Shown piece by piece: positions 51,396 to 60,465 of a DNA stretch of 64,000 bases. The notes under the pieces were generated by a model. That model saw only the letters and a program-made list of their open reading frames with translations. It had not been told where the DNA came from and did no database searches. Position 1 is the stretch's first letter; every line of letters starts with the position of its first letter. The stretch is from CAZIVP01 sp964542915 (lineage in GTDB: Bacteria; Calditrichota; Calditrichia; Calditrichales; Calditrichaceae): the NCBI GenBank assembly GCA_964542915.1, contig CAZIVP010000017.1:1-64000 (forward strand). Reading direction: 5' to 3'. A program made the position numbers and the translations under genes.

Positions 51396-54149
51396 TTATT
51401 TGATGAGCAACAATTTGGTGCTGTGTTGGGTTCGTCCGCTGCGCAACACTGCAAAATAAATGCCGGAAGAAACGCGGTTGCCCTGATCGGAACGACCCTG
51501 CCAGCGTACCGTATTCCGGCCGGCCTGCATCCCCCTGAGATCAAAAGTGCGTACGCGTTTACCCAGGGCATTAAAAATGTGGAGTTCGACGGCGTGATTG
51601 TTAATAAAACGCGCCGGCAAGTCAAATGCAATCGTCGTCGCAGGATTGAAGGGATTGGGATAGGCGTCATACAGCGTCAGTTTGTTGGGCAGTGCGCTTA
51701 TGTTATCAGCGACAATGCCTGTCAGATCGGAGAAGTCGTCCGCCGAACGCGGTATCAGTTGATAGCCATCGCTAAACGGCGCTTCCGTATCGTATTGTGA
51801 GAAGATACCGGTAATGCTTTGCTGCGGCCATGCCGGTTCCGGCGCGCCGTCGATATTGGTGGCGGATTCGATCCGCAAAGTCATCTGCGAGGCGCCGCCG
51901 TCATCGCTCACCGTCAGATTAGCCCAGTTGTTTTCTTCCGGCCAGGGATCCGTTCCGTTTACCGTATCCACATTCGTTATTTTGACCAGTAAGCCTTCGA
52001 ACACCTCGGGGCTAAACAGAAGGGTGCTCATCGTTACTTCCACCGCTTCCGGTAAGGCGGCTTCGCCTTTATCGCTGATCCATCCCGGTTCCTGTGGCAC
52101 GATTTCGGCTTTGCCGTTAAATTGCGTAAGTTCGCCCCAAATTTCATAGCGGCGTCCGGCCATAATGTTAACGGAGGCCATCTCGAACTGAAAGATATTG
52201 ATGCCGGCCGTCTCATCCTGAATGTAAACATCAAGATCGAGGGAGTCCAGAACGCCTGTGCCCACGGTGGCGACGCCATTGACGCGGGCGTAATAGCCGC
52301 GGTATAGCAGTTCGCCGTTCTCATCGACGTCGTCCACATCGTCGATGGGCGTTACGCCGATAAAGGCCCGAAAGATATTACCGGTGGAAACATTCCCGGC
52401 GTCGTCGGAGGCGTGTACCCAGAAAATCATACGGTCGCCGTCGTTATACGTATCCGACGGAATGGTAACGTGATAGAGGGAATCGCTGCCGGCTATGGTT
52501 TGCATGGGTACCTTGACGGTGTCGGCGCCGTTGAGAATATAACGGAATTCGACCTCACTAATGTTGCCGGTCTGAGGTACAACGGAAACGGTATCCTGAA
52601 AATCTTCGTCGGCATAAGGTAGATCGGACATGCCCATCTGCGTTATGATGGGCCCTTCGGTGAAAACGCTGATGTCGTCTTCATCCCGCGGCTCCAGTTT
52701 AAAATTGCCGAAGGAAAAATTCAGAACGCCGGTGATGTTGTAAGATTCACCCAATACCGGTTCGAACGGGTGCATGAGGTCATCGACGCGTAATGAACCG
52801 CTGCCGTCATCGACCAGCCATTCGCCGAAATCGTCCGGAGCATCGGGATTTTCATCCACACACTCGGCCTGTTCGATGGAAAGAAGCACACTCTCATATT
52901 GCTCGTCATTGGCCTGGCCGGTGCTTACCGTCAAAGGCTCGGGAAGGTCATTGCCGGTCGAAAGCACCGTTAATTCGGAGAGGTCGGTGATTTCGGTAAG
53001 ATCGAAATATTCCTGTACGGTTCCGGACACACGGACCTCATCGCCGCGGCTGACGGAATGATCCGGTGCGTGTATATTGATACCGCTCCATGGCGCAGAA
53101 GCGTCCTGGATGAAAAAATTACTTCCGGACACAGCGGTCACAATACCGCTTGTTTTAACTGAAATGTCCCGCTCATCGCTTATTTGAATATCGGCTATTG
53201 ACAGAACGGGAACCGCAGTTGTGGTGGTCGATACCTCAGGAACGGCACCGTCGGTTTTATAATCGATATCCGATCCCGAATTGGTATAGGGATAAATTTT
53301 AAAATAATAGGTGATCTCGCTCTCCAGTTCCTCGACAGTGAGTGTGTTTTTTCCGTCCCTGTGTGCCGTATTGTAGGCCGCCTGTCCATCGGACCAGTCG
53401 TGATCATTTTGCAACGGTGTGGCGTCAACCACGTCCGGATAGGTTCCGCTTTCGGTTCGGCCGACGAGGAGATAAGATTGCGGTAGCGGATCGCCAACAG
53501 CGCCAGTCCACGATAAATATATTGTGTTTGATTTAACAGAATCGACCTGAAACTCAGTCACATGATTTGCCGGTTCCGGGAAGACTTCCGATGAAAACGT
53601 CTGATTGGTATTTATCTGCCCTTTGGTGTTGGCCATGGCTTCTTGCCAGTGAAAGGAAGAATAATTGTCGCCGATGCCCGCCAATTGCAGTGACTGGTCT
53701 GAGGTGACGCCGCCGCTTTCCGCCACCCCGATATCCGTGGAACTCTGGCCGTTGGCGGGGCCGTCTGTTGCTGTTACCACGCCTTCATAGCTTAAAAATT
53801 GGCCGGCGATAACGGCGCCCTGATAATCCAGCGCAAATCCGTCCGGCGATCCGTTCTGTATGCCGTTGGATGGGAAATCATAGTAATAAAAGGTAAAAGC
53901 GCCGTCGCTGTTTCCTTCGGTGAACTGATCGAGCGTCTTACTATCGTAGGACGTGCCCGCATTACCGTTGTACAAGGTTATTGTAAAATCAGAAAGGTTG
54001 TAATCGCCGGGATTCTCAATGACAATTTCCAAGAATTCGTTCATGTCGCTGCCTTCATTATCGTAGTGAAATTCATTGATCCAGGCATTTTGAGCAAAAA
54101 TTGAGTGGGTGCTGATAAATAGGAATGTTATCATAATAATATGTTTCAT
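51396..54149 (-). CDS. Large secreted lamin-tail/OB-fold protein with C-terminal sorting tail
   Basis: About 917 residues from ATG 54149, which has GGAGG upstream; an in-frame extension to 54260 lacks a ribosome site and would bury the signal peptide. Signal MKHIIMITFLFISTHSIFAQ. A lamin-tail-like domain follows (AWINEFHYDNEGSDMNEFLE), then a fibronectin-III-like segment and OB-fold-like regions typical of secreted nuclease-associated proteins (GNDLPEPLTVSTGQANDEQY). The sorting tail is YDAYPNPFNPATTIAFDL, then SSGIYFAVLRSG. No nuclease core is seen, so the function is open. Confidence 0.8.
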   Translation of the reverse strand: MKHIIMITFLFISTHSIFAQNAWINEFHYDNEGSDMNEFLEIVIENPGDYNLSDFTITLYNGNAGTSYDSKTLDQFTEGNSDGAFTFYYYDFPSNGIQNGSPDGFALDYQGAVIAGQFLSYEGVVTATDGPANGQSSTDIGVAESGGVTSDQSLQLAGIGDNYSSFHWQEAMANTKGQINTNQTFSSEVFPEPANHVTEFQVDSVKSNTIYLSWTGAVGDPLPQSYLLVGRTESGTYPDVVDATPLQNDHDWSDGQAAYNTAHRDGKNTLTVEELESEITYYFKIYPYTNSGSDIDYKTDGAVPEVSTTTTAVPVLSIADIQISDERDISVKTSGIVTAVSGSNFFIQDASAPWSGINIHAPDHSVSRGDEVRVSGTVQEYFDLTEITDLSELTVLSTGNDLPEPLTVSTGQANDEQYESVLLSIEQAECVDENPDAPDDFGEWLVDDGSGSLRVDDLMHPFEPVLGESYNITGVLNFSFGNFKLEPRDEDDISVFTEGPIITQMGMSDLPYADEDFQDTVSVVPQTGNISEVEFRYILNGADTVKVPMQTIAGSDSLYHVTIPSDTYNDGDRMIFWVHASDDAGNVSTGNIFRAFIGVTPIDDVDDVDENGELLYRGYYARVNGVATVGTGVLDSLDLDVYIQDETAGINIFQFEMASVNIMAGRRYEIWGELTQFNGKAEIVPQEPGWISDKGEAALPEAVEVTMSTLLFSPEVFEGLLVKITNVDTVNGTDPWPEENNWANLTVSDDGGASQMTLRIESATNIDGAPEPAWPQQSITGIFSQYDTEAPFSDGYQLIPRSADDFSDLTGIVADNISALPNKLTLYDAYPNPFNPATTIAFDLPARFINNHAVELHIFNALGKRVRTFDLRGMQAGRNTVRWQGRSDQGNRVSSGIYFAVLRSGRTQHSTKLLLIK

Positions 54150-54469
54150 TAGTGGTGCCCCTCCTGCACTAATAAGTGTTTTTAACAATTTAATATAAAA
54201 GATGTTATCATAAAAATTATTATCGGCACGATTGATAGAGGATAAAAAATTTACCGGCATACCAGTGATCTCAGGAACCGCGAATTAATGTCACGTGATG
54301 CAAAGGATGTTTCCGTTAGCTTACACCGATGATCTTCCAAATAAAGAGATATTAAATAGTAAAGATTGTGTTTCACTCCACGAATATTGGGAGAATGGGG
54401 GCGAAGCATTCAAGTTTAAAAATGGAAGATAAAACCGAATGGTCGTGAATGCTCAGCCCCGCAGATTAT

Positions 54470-56380
54470 TTAATTGATTCCCGGATGCCACTCGCTGGAT
54501 TTCACCAGGATATCCTGAATGCGATTCACCAGTTTGTGCGGATCGTTCAGGTATCCTTCCAGTAACAGAGCCGATTCGTAAAGTTGCTCAATCGACTCGT
54601 CAATAAAGGGATCCTTTGGATTCTTTTTGTAAATTTTAAGCATGTTACGTATCAACTTATGATCTTTATTCACTTCGAATATTTTTTGTGGCACCGACGT
54701 ATCCTTGTTCATGATTTGCAGCATCTTTTGCATGTGCGAGGTCATGGAGCCGTCGGGGCTGACCAGACATGAAGCGCTGTCTTTAAGGCGCTTGGATTCG
54801 CGCACATCCTTTACGCGATCGCCGAGTATGTCTTTGATTTTGTCCAGCAGTTTTTTGAACACCGCTTCTTCGCCCTCGCTAAGGGATTCGACCTCTTCCT
54901 CCTGTCCCGTTTCCACATCCTCGAACTTTTCCAGAGTGGCCATATCAGCCTGTTCAACCGCGGTTAAATTATAATCCTTTTTGTAGGTAGCCAGACCGCT
55001 CATCACAAATTCATCCACGGGTTCGTACAAATACAGTACTTCGATGCCTTTGCGCTTAAAAATTTCCAGATGCGGATCGCTGTTCAACGCTTCGCGGCTG
55101 GCGCCGCTTATGTAATAGATGTCTTTCTGTTCCTCTTTAGCCCGTTCGAGGTACTCGGCGAATGAGGTTAATCCTTCGGCGTCCTTATTGGCGGAAGAAT
55201 TGAAACGCATCAGCTCCGCGATTTTCTCATGATTGGCGTAATCATTGTAGGCCATTTTGAATACTTTGCTGTGCACATTCCAGAACTCGGCATATTTCTC
55301 CGGATCGTTTTTGGCCATTTTTTCCAGATGCGAAAGCACTTGCTTTACCAGTGTATTCTTGATTTTCATGACCACCCGGTTTTCCTGCAGCGTCTCACGG
55401 GATATGTTCAGCGGTATATCGGGCGAGTCCACCATGCCCTTGATAAAGCCCAGGTATTCGGGCAACAGATCCGAATTCTTATGCTGGATCAGAACGTTGC
55501 GAACGTATAAATCCAGCCCGATATCCTCCTTGGAAACGCCGAATAAATCGAACGTGCGTTTTGGAATGAACATGATGCTGTTGAACTGGACCGGCGCATC
55601 AATCGAAACATGGATGGTATCCAGCGGCGGTTCGCTGTCGTAGGTCAGGAATTTGTAAAATTCTTCGTACTGCTCTTGTTTGATATTGGACTTGGGTTCG
55701 CGCCAGAGCGCCTGTATGGTATTAACTTTTTCACCGTTTACTTTAATCGGAAACGAAATGAAGTTGGAGTGCTTTTTGATGATGTTTTCGATGCGGTCTT
55801 TTTCCGTGAATTCCGTGGCGTCTTCTTTCAGATGTACTTCGATTGTCGTGCCGCGCTTGATCGATTCATCCAGCTCCGTAACTTTAAAACTACCGGATCC
55901 GTCGGAGCGCCACTGGATGGGCGTGGCGTCTTTCTGGTAGGATCGGGTTGTAATGACGACCTCTTCGGCCACCATGTAAACGGAATAAAAGCCGACGCCG
56001 AATTTACCGATAATGTTTGAGATATCTTTGTCTTTAGCTTCGTCGGCCAGTTTCTGCAAAAACTCGGCTGAGCCCGATTTGGCGATCGTACCGATATCCC
56101 GGACAATTTCCTCCTGTGTCATACCGATACCGGTATCTTTTATGATCAGTTTTTTGTTGTCCTTATCCAGTTCGATATTGATCTCCAGAGGTAAGTCGGG
56201 ATCGACGACTTCGGTACCGCGGGTCGTTTCAAACCGCACCTTATCCAGTGCATCGGAAGCGTTCGAAATGAGTTCTCGTAAAAAGATCTCGCGGTTGGTG
56301 TAAAGGGAATGGACGAGTATGTCCAGTAACTGTTTGACTTCGGCTTTAAATTTATACGATTTTGTCTTCTTTTGCGCCAT
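54470..56380 (-). CDS. htpG: Molecular chaperone HtpG (Hsp90)
   Basis: An ATP-dependent cytoplasmic chaperone of 636 residues, normal for bacterial Hsp90. The GHKL ATPase domain has LRELISNASDALDKVRF (motif with Glu/Asn), IKDTGIGMTQEEIVRDIG and GKFGVGFYSVYMVAEEV. The middle domain has PLNISRETLQENRVV. The C-terminal dimerisation part ends with EGYLNDPHKLVNRIQDIL. AAAGGAGAGG precedes the ATG. A large palindrome about 115 bases upstream could be a regulatory site. Monocistronic. Confidence 0.97.
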   Translation of the reverse strand: MAQKKTKSYKFKAEVKQLLDILVHSLYTNREIFLRELISNASDALDKVRFETTRGTEVVDPDLPLEINIELDKDNKKLIIKDTGIGMTQEEIVRDIGTIAKSGSAEFLQKLADEAKDKDISNIIGKFGVGFYSVYMVAEEVVITTRSYQKDATPIQWRSDGSGSFKVTELDESIKRGTTIEVHLKEDATEFTEKDRIENIIKKHSNFISFPIKVNGEKVNTIQALWREPKSNIKQEQYEEFYKFLTYDSEPPLDTIHVSIDAPVQFNSIMFIPKRTFDLFGVSKEDIGLDLYVRNVLIQHKNSDLLPEYLGFIKGMVDSPDIPLNISRETLQENRVVMKIKNTLVKQVLSHLEKMAKNDPEKYAEFWNVHSKVFKMAYNDYANHEKIAELMRFNSSANKDAEGLTSFAEYLERAKEEQKDIYYISGASREALNSDPHLEIFKRKGIEVLYLYEPVDEFVMSGLATYKKDYNLTAVEQADMATLEKFEDVETGQEEEVESLSEGEEAVFKKLLDKIKDILGDRVKDVRESKRLKDSASCLVSPDGSMTSHMQKMLQIMNKDTSVPQKIFEVNKDHKLIRNMLKIYKKNPKDPFIDESIEQLYESALLLEGYLNDPHKLVNRIQDILVKSSEWHPGIN

Positions 56381-56493
56381 TTTTTCCTCTCCTTTTATGT
56401 TTATCTTTTATTTTTAGATTTGATTCAATAAAAAAGATGCATGACTTCCGGAAATGGTTACAATCCACCGTTTTGGATCACGCATTCTTGTGC

Positions 56494-56524
56494 CTGTCAG
56501 GGTTTGTACGGTGATCCCTGACAG
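56494..56524 (-). promoter_or_regulatory. Nine-base inverted repeat upstream of htpG
   Basis: CTGTCAGGG (56494-56502) and CCCTGACAG (56516-56524), 13 bases apart, lie about 115 bases before htpG. It is not the CIRCE element. It could be an operator or a stray hairpin. Confidence 0.4.
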
Positions 56525-56564
56525 CCGCCTAATTTAATATTATTTTTTGGCGTTTGCCAAAAAT

Positions 56565-56598
56565 GAAAAAAGGCAGAAAAAAATTTTCCTGCCTTTTT
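56565..56598 (-). terminator. Terminator after SGNH lipoprotein 2
   Basis: Minus strand AAAAAGGCAG (56598-56589) pairs with CTGCCTTTTT (56576-56567), with a T-run continuing. It separates the FadL 2-SGNH 2 unit from htpG. Confidence 0.8.
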
Positions 56599-56623
56599 GG
56601 GTCAAAATAGAAGAAGATATCGT

Positions 56624-57994
56624 TTAGAATAGGTTATCGTTGGGCTCAATCTCGTACATCAGTTGTTGAACATCGACCAGCGGTATGCTCATACCGAAAT
56701 TGGAGTTGAGGGACTCGAGCCAGGTGTTGGCAATCAGGGCCTGACCGAGGATCGAGGGATGCAGGCCGTCAAGGCTGTAAAAGGATCCGGAAATATAATT
56801 ATTGTTGAACCGAAAGCCGGCGAGGTTGTAACCTTCGTTATCCACCTGATCGAACAAACCGTACATGTCTGCGACGGGAATGCCGCGGGCGCCGCATACG
56901 GATTCAATAACGCTGTTATATTCAGCAACGGCGGTCTGTACGACCTCCTGTTCGCCGGCGTCAAGGACAAATTCGTCGGGTAGACCTTCGCCCGTTCCGT
57001 TAAGAATGTCTTGCGGGATGCCCACGCCTTGAGCCAGCGCCTGACGAGCGGGCATTAATAATTTATCTGATTCTGTAACTTGAACCACATTACCCTCTCC
57101 GTCGTCTTTCAACAGAGGGATGGGATTTCCGTTTTCATCGAGCAGCGGTGCATTGGTGAGGGTATCGATAACAACCTTCGGCACGGTATTAAAATAAGGC
57201 GCACTTGTGAAGTCGGGAATATTGCCCACAACCATGGGGGCCTGCGTAACGAGCAAAGAATCCACGATTTTCGTCAATTCGGTCTCGAATGTCGAAACCG
57301 GCGTCGGCTCATCCAGATTAAGGCCCTGCGGACTAAAGATAGCGTAACCAAGAATGTCATAAGTGCCGATCCAGCATGCGATCAGGCTGGGTTGGAATAG
57401 TCGCACCTGCTGTAAAACGGTATAGCCTGTCTGCCGCAAAACCACATCGATCATGGGATTTAAACCGGCGTCGCCGTCGAATTTCTGCGTAGCTGTGGCT
57501 ATATCGGCGGTAAGCATAGCGGGGATGCCCAGATTGCTGTAGAAAAATTCGTACGTTTTAACGCTATCGGAAATGTAAGGGTCATTGGGATCGAAATCGG
57601 GATAATCGGCGTAGGGGGCTGGCAGAACCACCGGATCGGGATTCACGCTTTGCGGCGTTGCAGGATTATCGAGATAATGTAGTTCTAAAACGCCGAAACC
57701 CACGTGTGATTCGGCGCCGAGTCCGGGGTAGCCGAGCAAGGGTTGTTGAAAATCAGAAGCTCCGCCTTGTTGCGCCATCAAATTTGCGAAGCTGTATTGC
57801 TGATAATTATGAACCAGCGCAGCGTTTTGATAACCGGCTATATAATTGTCGCCGAACGCTACAAATCGGCTGAACATATTTTGTTCATTTCTGCTGAGGC
57901 TCGTTCCGGTGAATTCGGGTTCCTGTAAACTGCAAGCGGCGAGAGCGATCGTCAGGACGAACGTAATCGTTAGGGATCGTTTTTTATAATGCAT
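56624..57994 (-). CDS. SGNH-fold lipoprotein 2, probably inactive as an esterase
   Basis: 456 residues, related to the lipoprotein at 46320. Lipobox ALAAC (Cys21). Block I reads VAFGDNYIAGY: the nucleophile serine position is Asn50. The GNND block is WIGTYDILG, so its catalytic Asn is also lost. The DxxH block remains (LDGLHPSILGQALIANTWL). It most likely keeps the fold as a binding partner rather than a hydrolase. GAAGGAG precedes the ATG. It follows FadL 2 by 33 bases. Confidence 0.83.
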   Translation of the reverse strand: MHYKKRSLTITFVLTIALAACSLQEPEFTGTSLSRNEQNMFSRFVAFGDNYIAGYQNAALVHNYQQYSFANLMAQQGGASDFQQPLLGYPGLGAESHVGFGVLELHYLDNPATPQSVNPDPVVLPAPYADYPDFDPNDPYISDSVKTYEFFYSNLGIPAMLTADIATATQKFDGDAGLNPMIDVVLRQTGYTVLQQVRLFQPSLIACWIGTYDILGYAIFSPQGLNLDEPTPVSTFETELTKIVDSLLVTQAPMVVGNIPDFTSAPYFNTVPKVVIDTLTNAPLLDENGNPIPLLKDDGEGNVVQVTESDKLLMPARQALAQGVGIPQDILNGTGEGLPDEFVLDAGEQEVVQTAVAEYNSVIESVCGARGIPVADMYGLFDQVDNEGYNLAGFRFNNNYISGSFYSLDGLHPSILGQALIANTWLESLNSNFGMSIPLVDVQQLMYEIEPNDNLF

Positions 57995-58027
57995 GGAATA
58001 AACTCCTTCAATTATCTTTGGCTTGTT

Positions 58028-59293
58028 TTAGAACGTGTATCCAACGCTTAATCCGAACAGGTTAGCCATACCGGTATATTCGCCGTTAAAACCGTTCACG
58101 GACTGTTCGATATTGCGGTCGTCCTGCAGCAGGACATGGTAAGCGCCGTCGACCGAAATACCGCGCCAATGGAATCCTAACCCAACGGTATAATTGTGGC
58201 GGTCGGCTTCCGGCAGGGTGGGCTCCACGTATTTATCAGGAACGGCGTGCCGGTCCCAGTAATATCCGGTGCGTAGTTTCATGTTGGGATGAAACCGGTA
58301 CTCCATGCCAAAGCGCAGGCTGTAGGTATCTTGGTACTTTTTAATATCAACCGATTGCGTTTCTCCGGCCACCGGCTCGTCAAATGTAATGACAAGCTTG
58401 TCGTATGAACTCCATGCAAAGGCCGTATAGTCAAATTCGCCGGTTAAGCGTTCGGTGAAATGGTAAGCCACGCCGATACCGAACAGTGAGGGCAAATCCA
58501 GCGAAGAACTTCCGCCGGTTTCAGCCGGAAACAAAGCATCGATTTCTGCATCGATAACGGGATTACCTGTGGACGGAAAATCGAAGGAGGCCGTGCCGTC
58601 ATCAAAATCCATTGCAACCCGGGAACGATATATCATCCCGATCTTTAAATCATCAAACGGTTCAAATTGCAGGCCGACATTATAACCCAAACCGGTGGTG
58701 CTGGCCGTTAATTGAGAGTAACCGAACACATGGCGCGGCGCAAAGTAAATTTTTTTCTGCAAATCCACATCGCCCCAAACCGCTGAAACGCCTGCGGCGA
58801 GGGATAAATTGTCTAAAATTTTTACCGCAACGGCGGGATTAAAATAAAGGGTTTGCAGTTCCGATTTGGTCGCCAGTTGTTCACCGACCCATTGATCGGT
58901 TGGGCCGCCCCACTCCGAAGATAGTCCGAAGAGCGAAAACACGCCCATGCCGATCGCAAGGCGCGGATGCAAGCGATAGGTGGCGTAAAAAGTTGAAGGC
59001 GGAAACAGGCCCGGTTCGGCTTTGTTGTATTGCCGTCTGTCGATACGCTGCGGCCCCTGAAATGCAAATTCGGTTGCGATGAGGGTCGTACCCGTATTGA
59101 TTTGTAAACCTTCCAGTCCCGTCATAGCGGCGGGATTGTAAAAAACCGCGGACGGATCATAGGCTTGCGCAATAAACGCTCCGGCCATGCCGGTTGCCTT
59201 TGCGTTATGTTCGTAAATGGAAAATCCGGAAGCGAAAGCAGTCGCATGCAGGGATAACAAAACTGCGATGATAACATAGCATTTTCGGATCAT
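58028..59293 (-). CDS. FadL/OmpP1/TodX-family outer membrane transporter 2
   Basis: 421 residues, paralogous to the gene at 47832. Signal peptide 1-20. The hatch motifs are SGFSIYEHNAKATGMAGAFI and YDPSAVFYNPAAMTGLEGL. The barrel ends NLFGLSVGYTF. AGGAGG lies five bases ahead of the ATG. It heads a two-gene unit with SGNH lipoprotein 2, mirroring the arrangement at 46320-49094. Confidence 0.92.
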   Translation of the reverse strand: MIRKCYVIIAVLLSLHATAFASGFSIYEHNAKATGMAGAFIAQAYDPSAVFYNPAAMTGLEGLQINTGTTLIATEFAFQGPQRIDRRQYNKAEPGLFPPSTFYATYRLHPRLAIGMGVFSLFGLSSEWGGPTDQWVGEQLATKSELQTLYFNPAVAVKILDNLSLAAGVSAVWGDVDLQKKIYFAPRHVFGYSQLTASTTGLGYNVGLQFEPFDDLKIGMIYRSRVAMDFDDGTASFDFPSTGNPVIDAEIDALFPAETGGSSSLDLPSLFGIGVAYHFTERLTGEFDYTAFAWSSYDKLVITFDEPVAGETQSVDIKKYQDTYSLRFGMEYRFHPNMKLRTGYYWDRHAVPDKYVEPTLPEADRHNYTVGLGFHWRGISVDGAYHVLLQDDRNIEQSVNGFNGEYTGMANLFGLSVGYTF

Positions 59294-59649
59294 ATATCCT
59301 CCTGAGTGGTATCAAGTCATTGGCAAAAATTTAATACAAAGCGGACAATTTTGAAAATATGTTGTCATATTTTATCATCAAATCTCAAAGCAACGCCCTA
59401 AAACAATATATGCAGCCATTACGGGGAATTCGTGATAAAGATTCAAAAATTATTGCTTTTTATCCGGGTCATTTAACAATGCTACGATCAAGCGTTATGG
59501 TTTTAAACCGACACTTTATTACGAATAACATAATGCCGTTTGATGGAGACCTTTTACCGGATCGTCCATATAAATGTTTTGCGAAATCTGTACAAAGCTT
59601 GTAATCTGTTTTTTTTATCGATCAGGAAACCATCATTGAGAGGCTCAAT
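59294..59649. other. 356-base divergent intergenic region
   Basis: Between FadL 2 (minus) and the comB-like gene (plus). AT-rich near 59340-59400. The 81-codon plus frame at 59359-59604 has no ribosome site or recognisable motif. No clear promoter pair was found. Confidence 0.5.
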
Positions 59650-60378
59650 ATGCTGGTTGATGTGGCCATAATGCCTTCCGAAGCTCTTAGGGTGGAAGAC
59701 CAGGCGGTTGCGGTTATTGATGTACTGCGGGCAACCACATCCGTCATTACGGCAATGGCCAACGGCTGCCGGGCAATCATGCCGGTATCCACAATGGAAG
59801 AAGCGCGAAAGAAAAAGCAGTTAATGCCGGAAGCTCTGCTGGCCGGCGAGCGCGACGGTCTGATGTCGGAGGGCTTCGACCTTGGCAATTCGCCGCTGGA
59901 ATATCGGGCCACCCGGGTACGCGGCAATTCGATCATTATGACCACTACAAACGGCACGCGTGCGTTCGAACGGGTCCGCCAGGCAGATTCGGTGTTTACG
60001 GCCGCCTTCATTAATGCGAATGCGGCCGCCAGGACGCTTTACCGGCGCCGACGGGATGTTACAATTGTCTGCGCCGGTCATAATGGGGGATTTTCGTTCG
60101 AAGACGCTCTTTGTGCGGGTATGATAACCGAACAAATACGTTTGCAGAGCTCCCGCGTTGAGCTGACGGATAAAGCCAGTTGGGCCGTTAAGGCCCTCGA
60201 CGGCGCCGGTTTGGCAGGCGGACGTCCGGATCGGTCAACGCTAATGAAATTAATGAGCGGGACGGTGCACGGCCGCTATTTGCACACCATAGGCGCGAAA
60301 AGTGATATAACCTGGGCGGCGCGATTGAATCATTACCGGATCATTCCGTATTTGAGTGCAGGCAAGTTAATATTATAA
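59650..60378 (+). CDS. 2-phosphosulfolactate phosphatase family protein (ComB-like)
   Basis: 242 residues. VAVIDVLRATTSVITAMANG, EEARKKKQLMPEALLAGERD, FDLGNSPLEY and IIMTTTNGTRAFERV are the magnesium-dependent ComB fold signatures; VCAGHNGGFSFEDALCAGMI comes later. In methanogens ComB removes phosphate from phosphosulfolactate on the way to coenzyme M. In bacteria it may give sulfolactate or have a different substrate. No comA or comC is next to it, so the pathway is uncertain. GAGAGG precedes the ATG. Confidence 0.87.
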   Translation: MLVDVAIMPSEALRVEDQAVAVIDVLRATTSVITAMANGCRAIMPVSTMEEARKKKQLMPEALLAGERDGLMSEGFDLGNSPLEYRATRVRGNSIIMTTTNGTRAFERVRQADSVFTAAFINANAAARTLYRRRRDVTIVCAGHNGGFSFEDALCAGMITEQIRLQSSRVELTDKASWAVKALDGAGLAGGRPDRSTLMKLMSGTVHGRYLHTIGAKSDITWAARLNHYRIIPYLSAGKLIL

Positions 60379-60401
60379 AATAACTTAGGCAGGCTTTTGT
60401 C

Positions 60402-60430
60402 TTGTATTATCAAACGCAATTGCCTATATT
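60402..60430 (+). promoter_or_regulatory. Possible promoter of ftsK
   Basis: TTGTAT (60402-60407), 17-base spacer, TATATT (60425-60430), about 35 bases before the first ftsK ATG. The -35 box is weak. Confidence 0.45.
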
Positions 60431-60465
60431 TTTCGCAGTTAAAATTGTGATTGAAAATAAAGAAA

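Noticed and set aside
59359..59604. 81-codon plus-strand ORF before the comB-like gene
   Set aside because: No ribosome site, no motif, and AT-rich intergenic composition.
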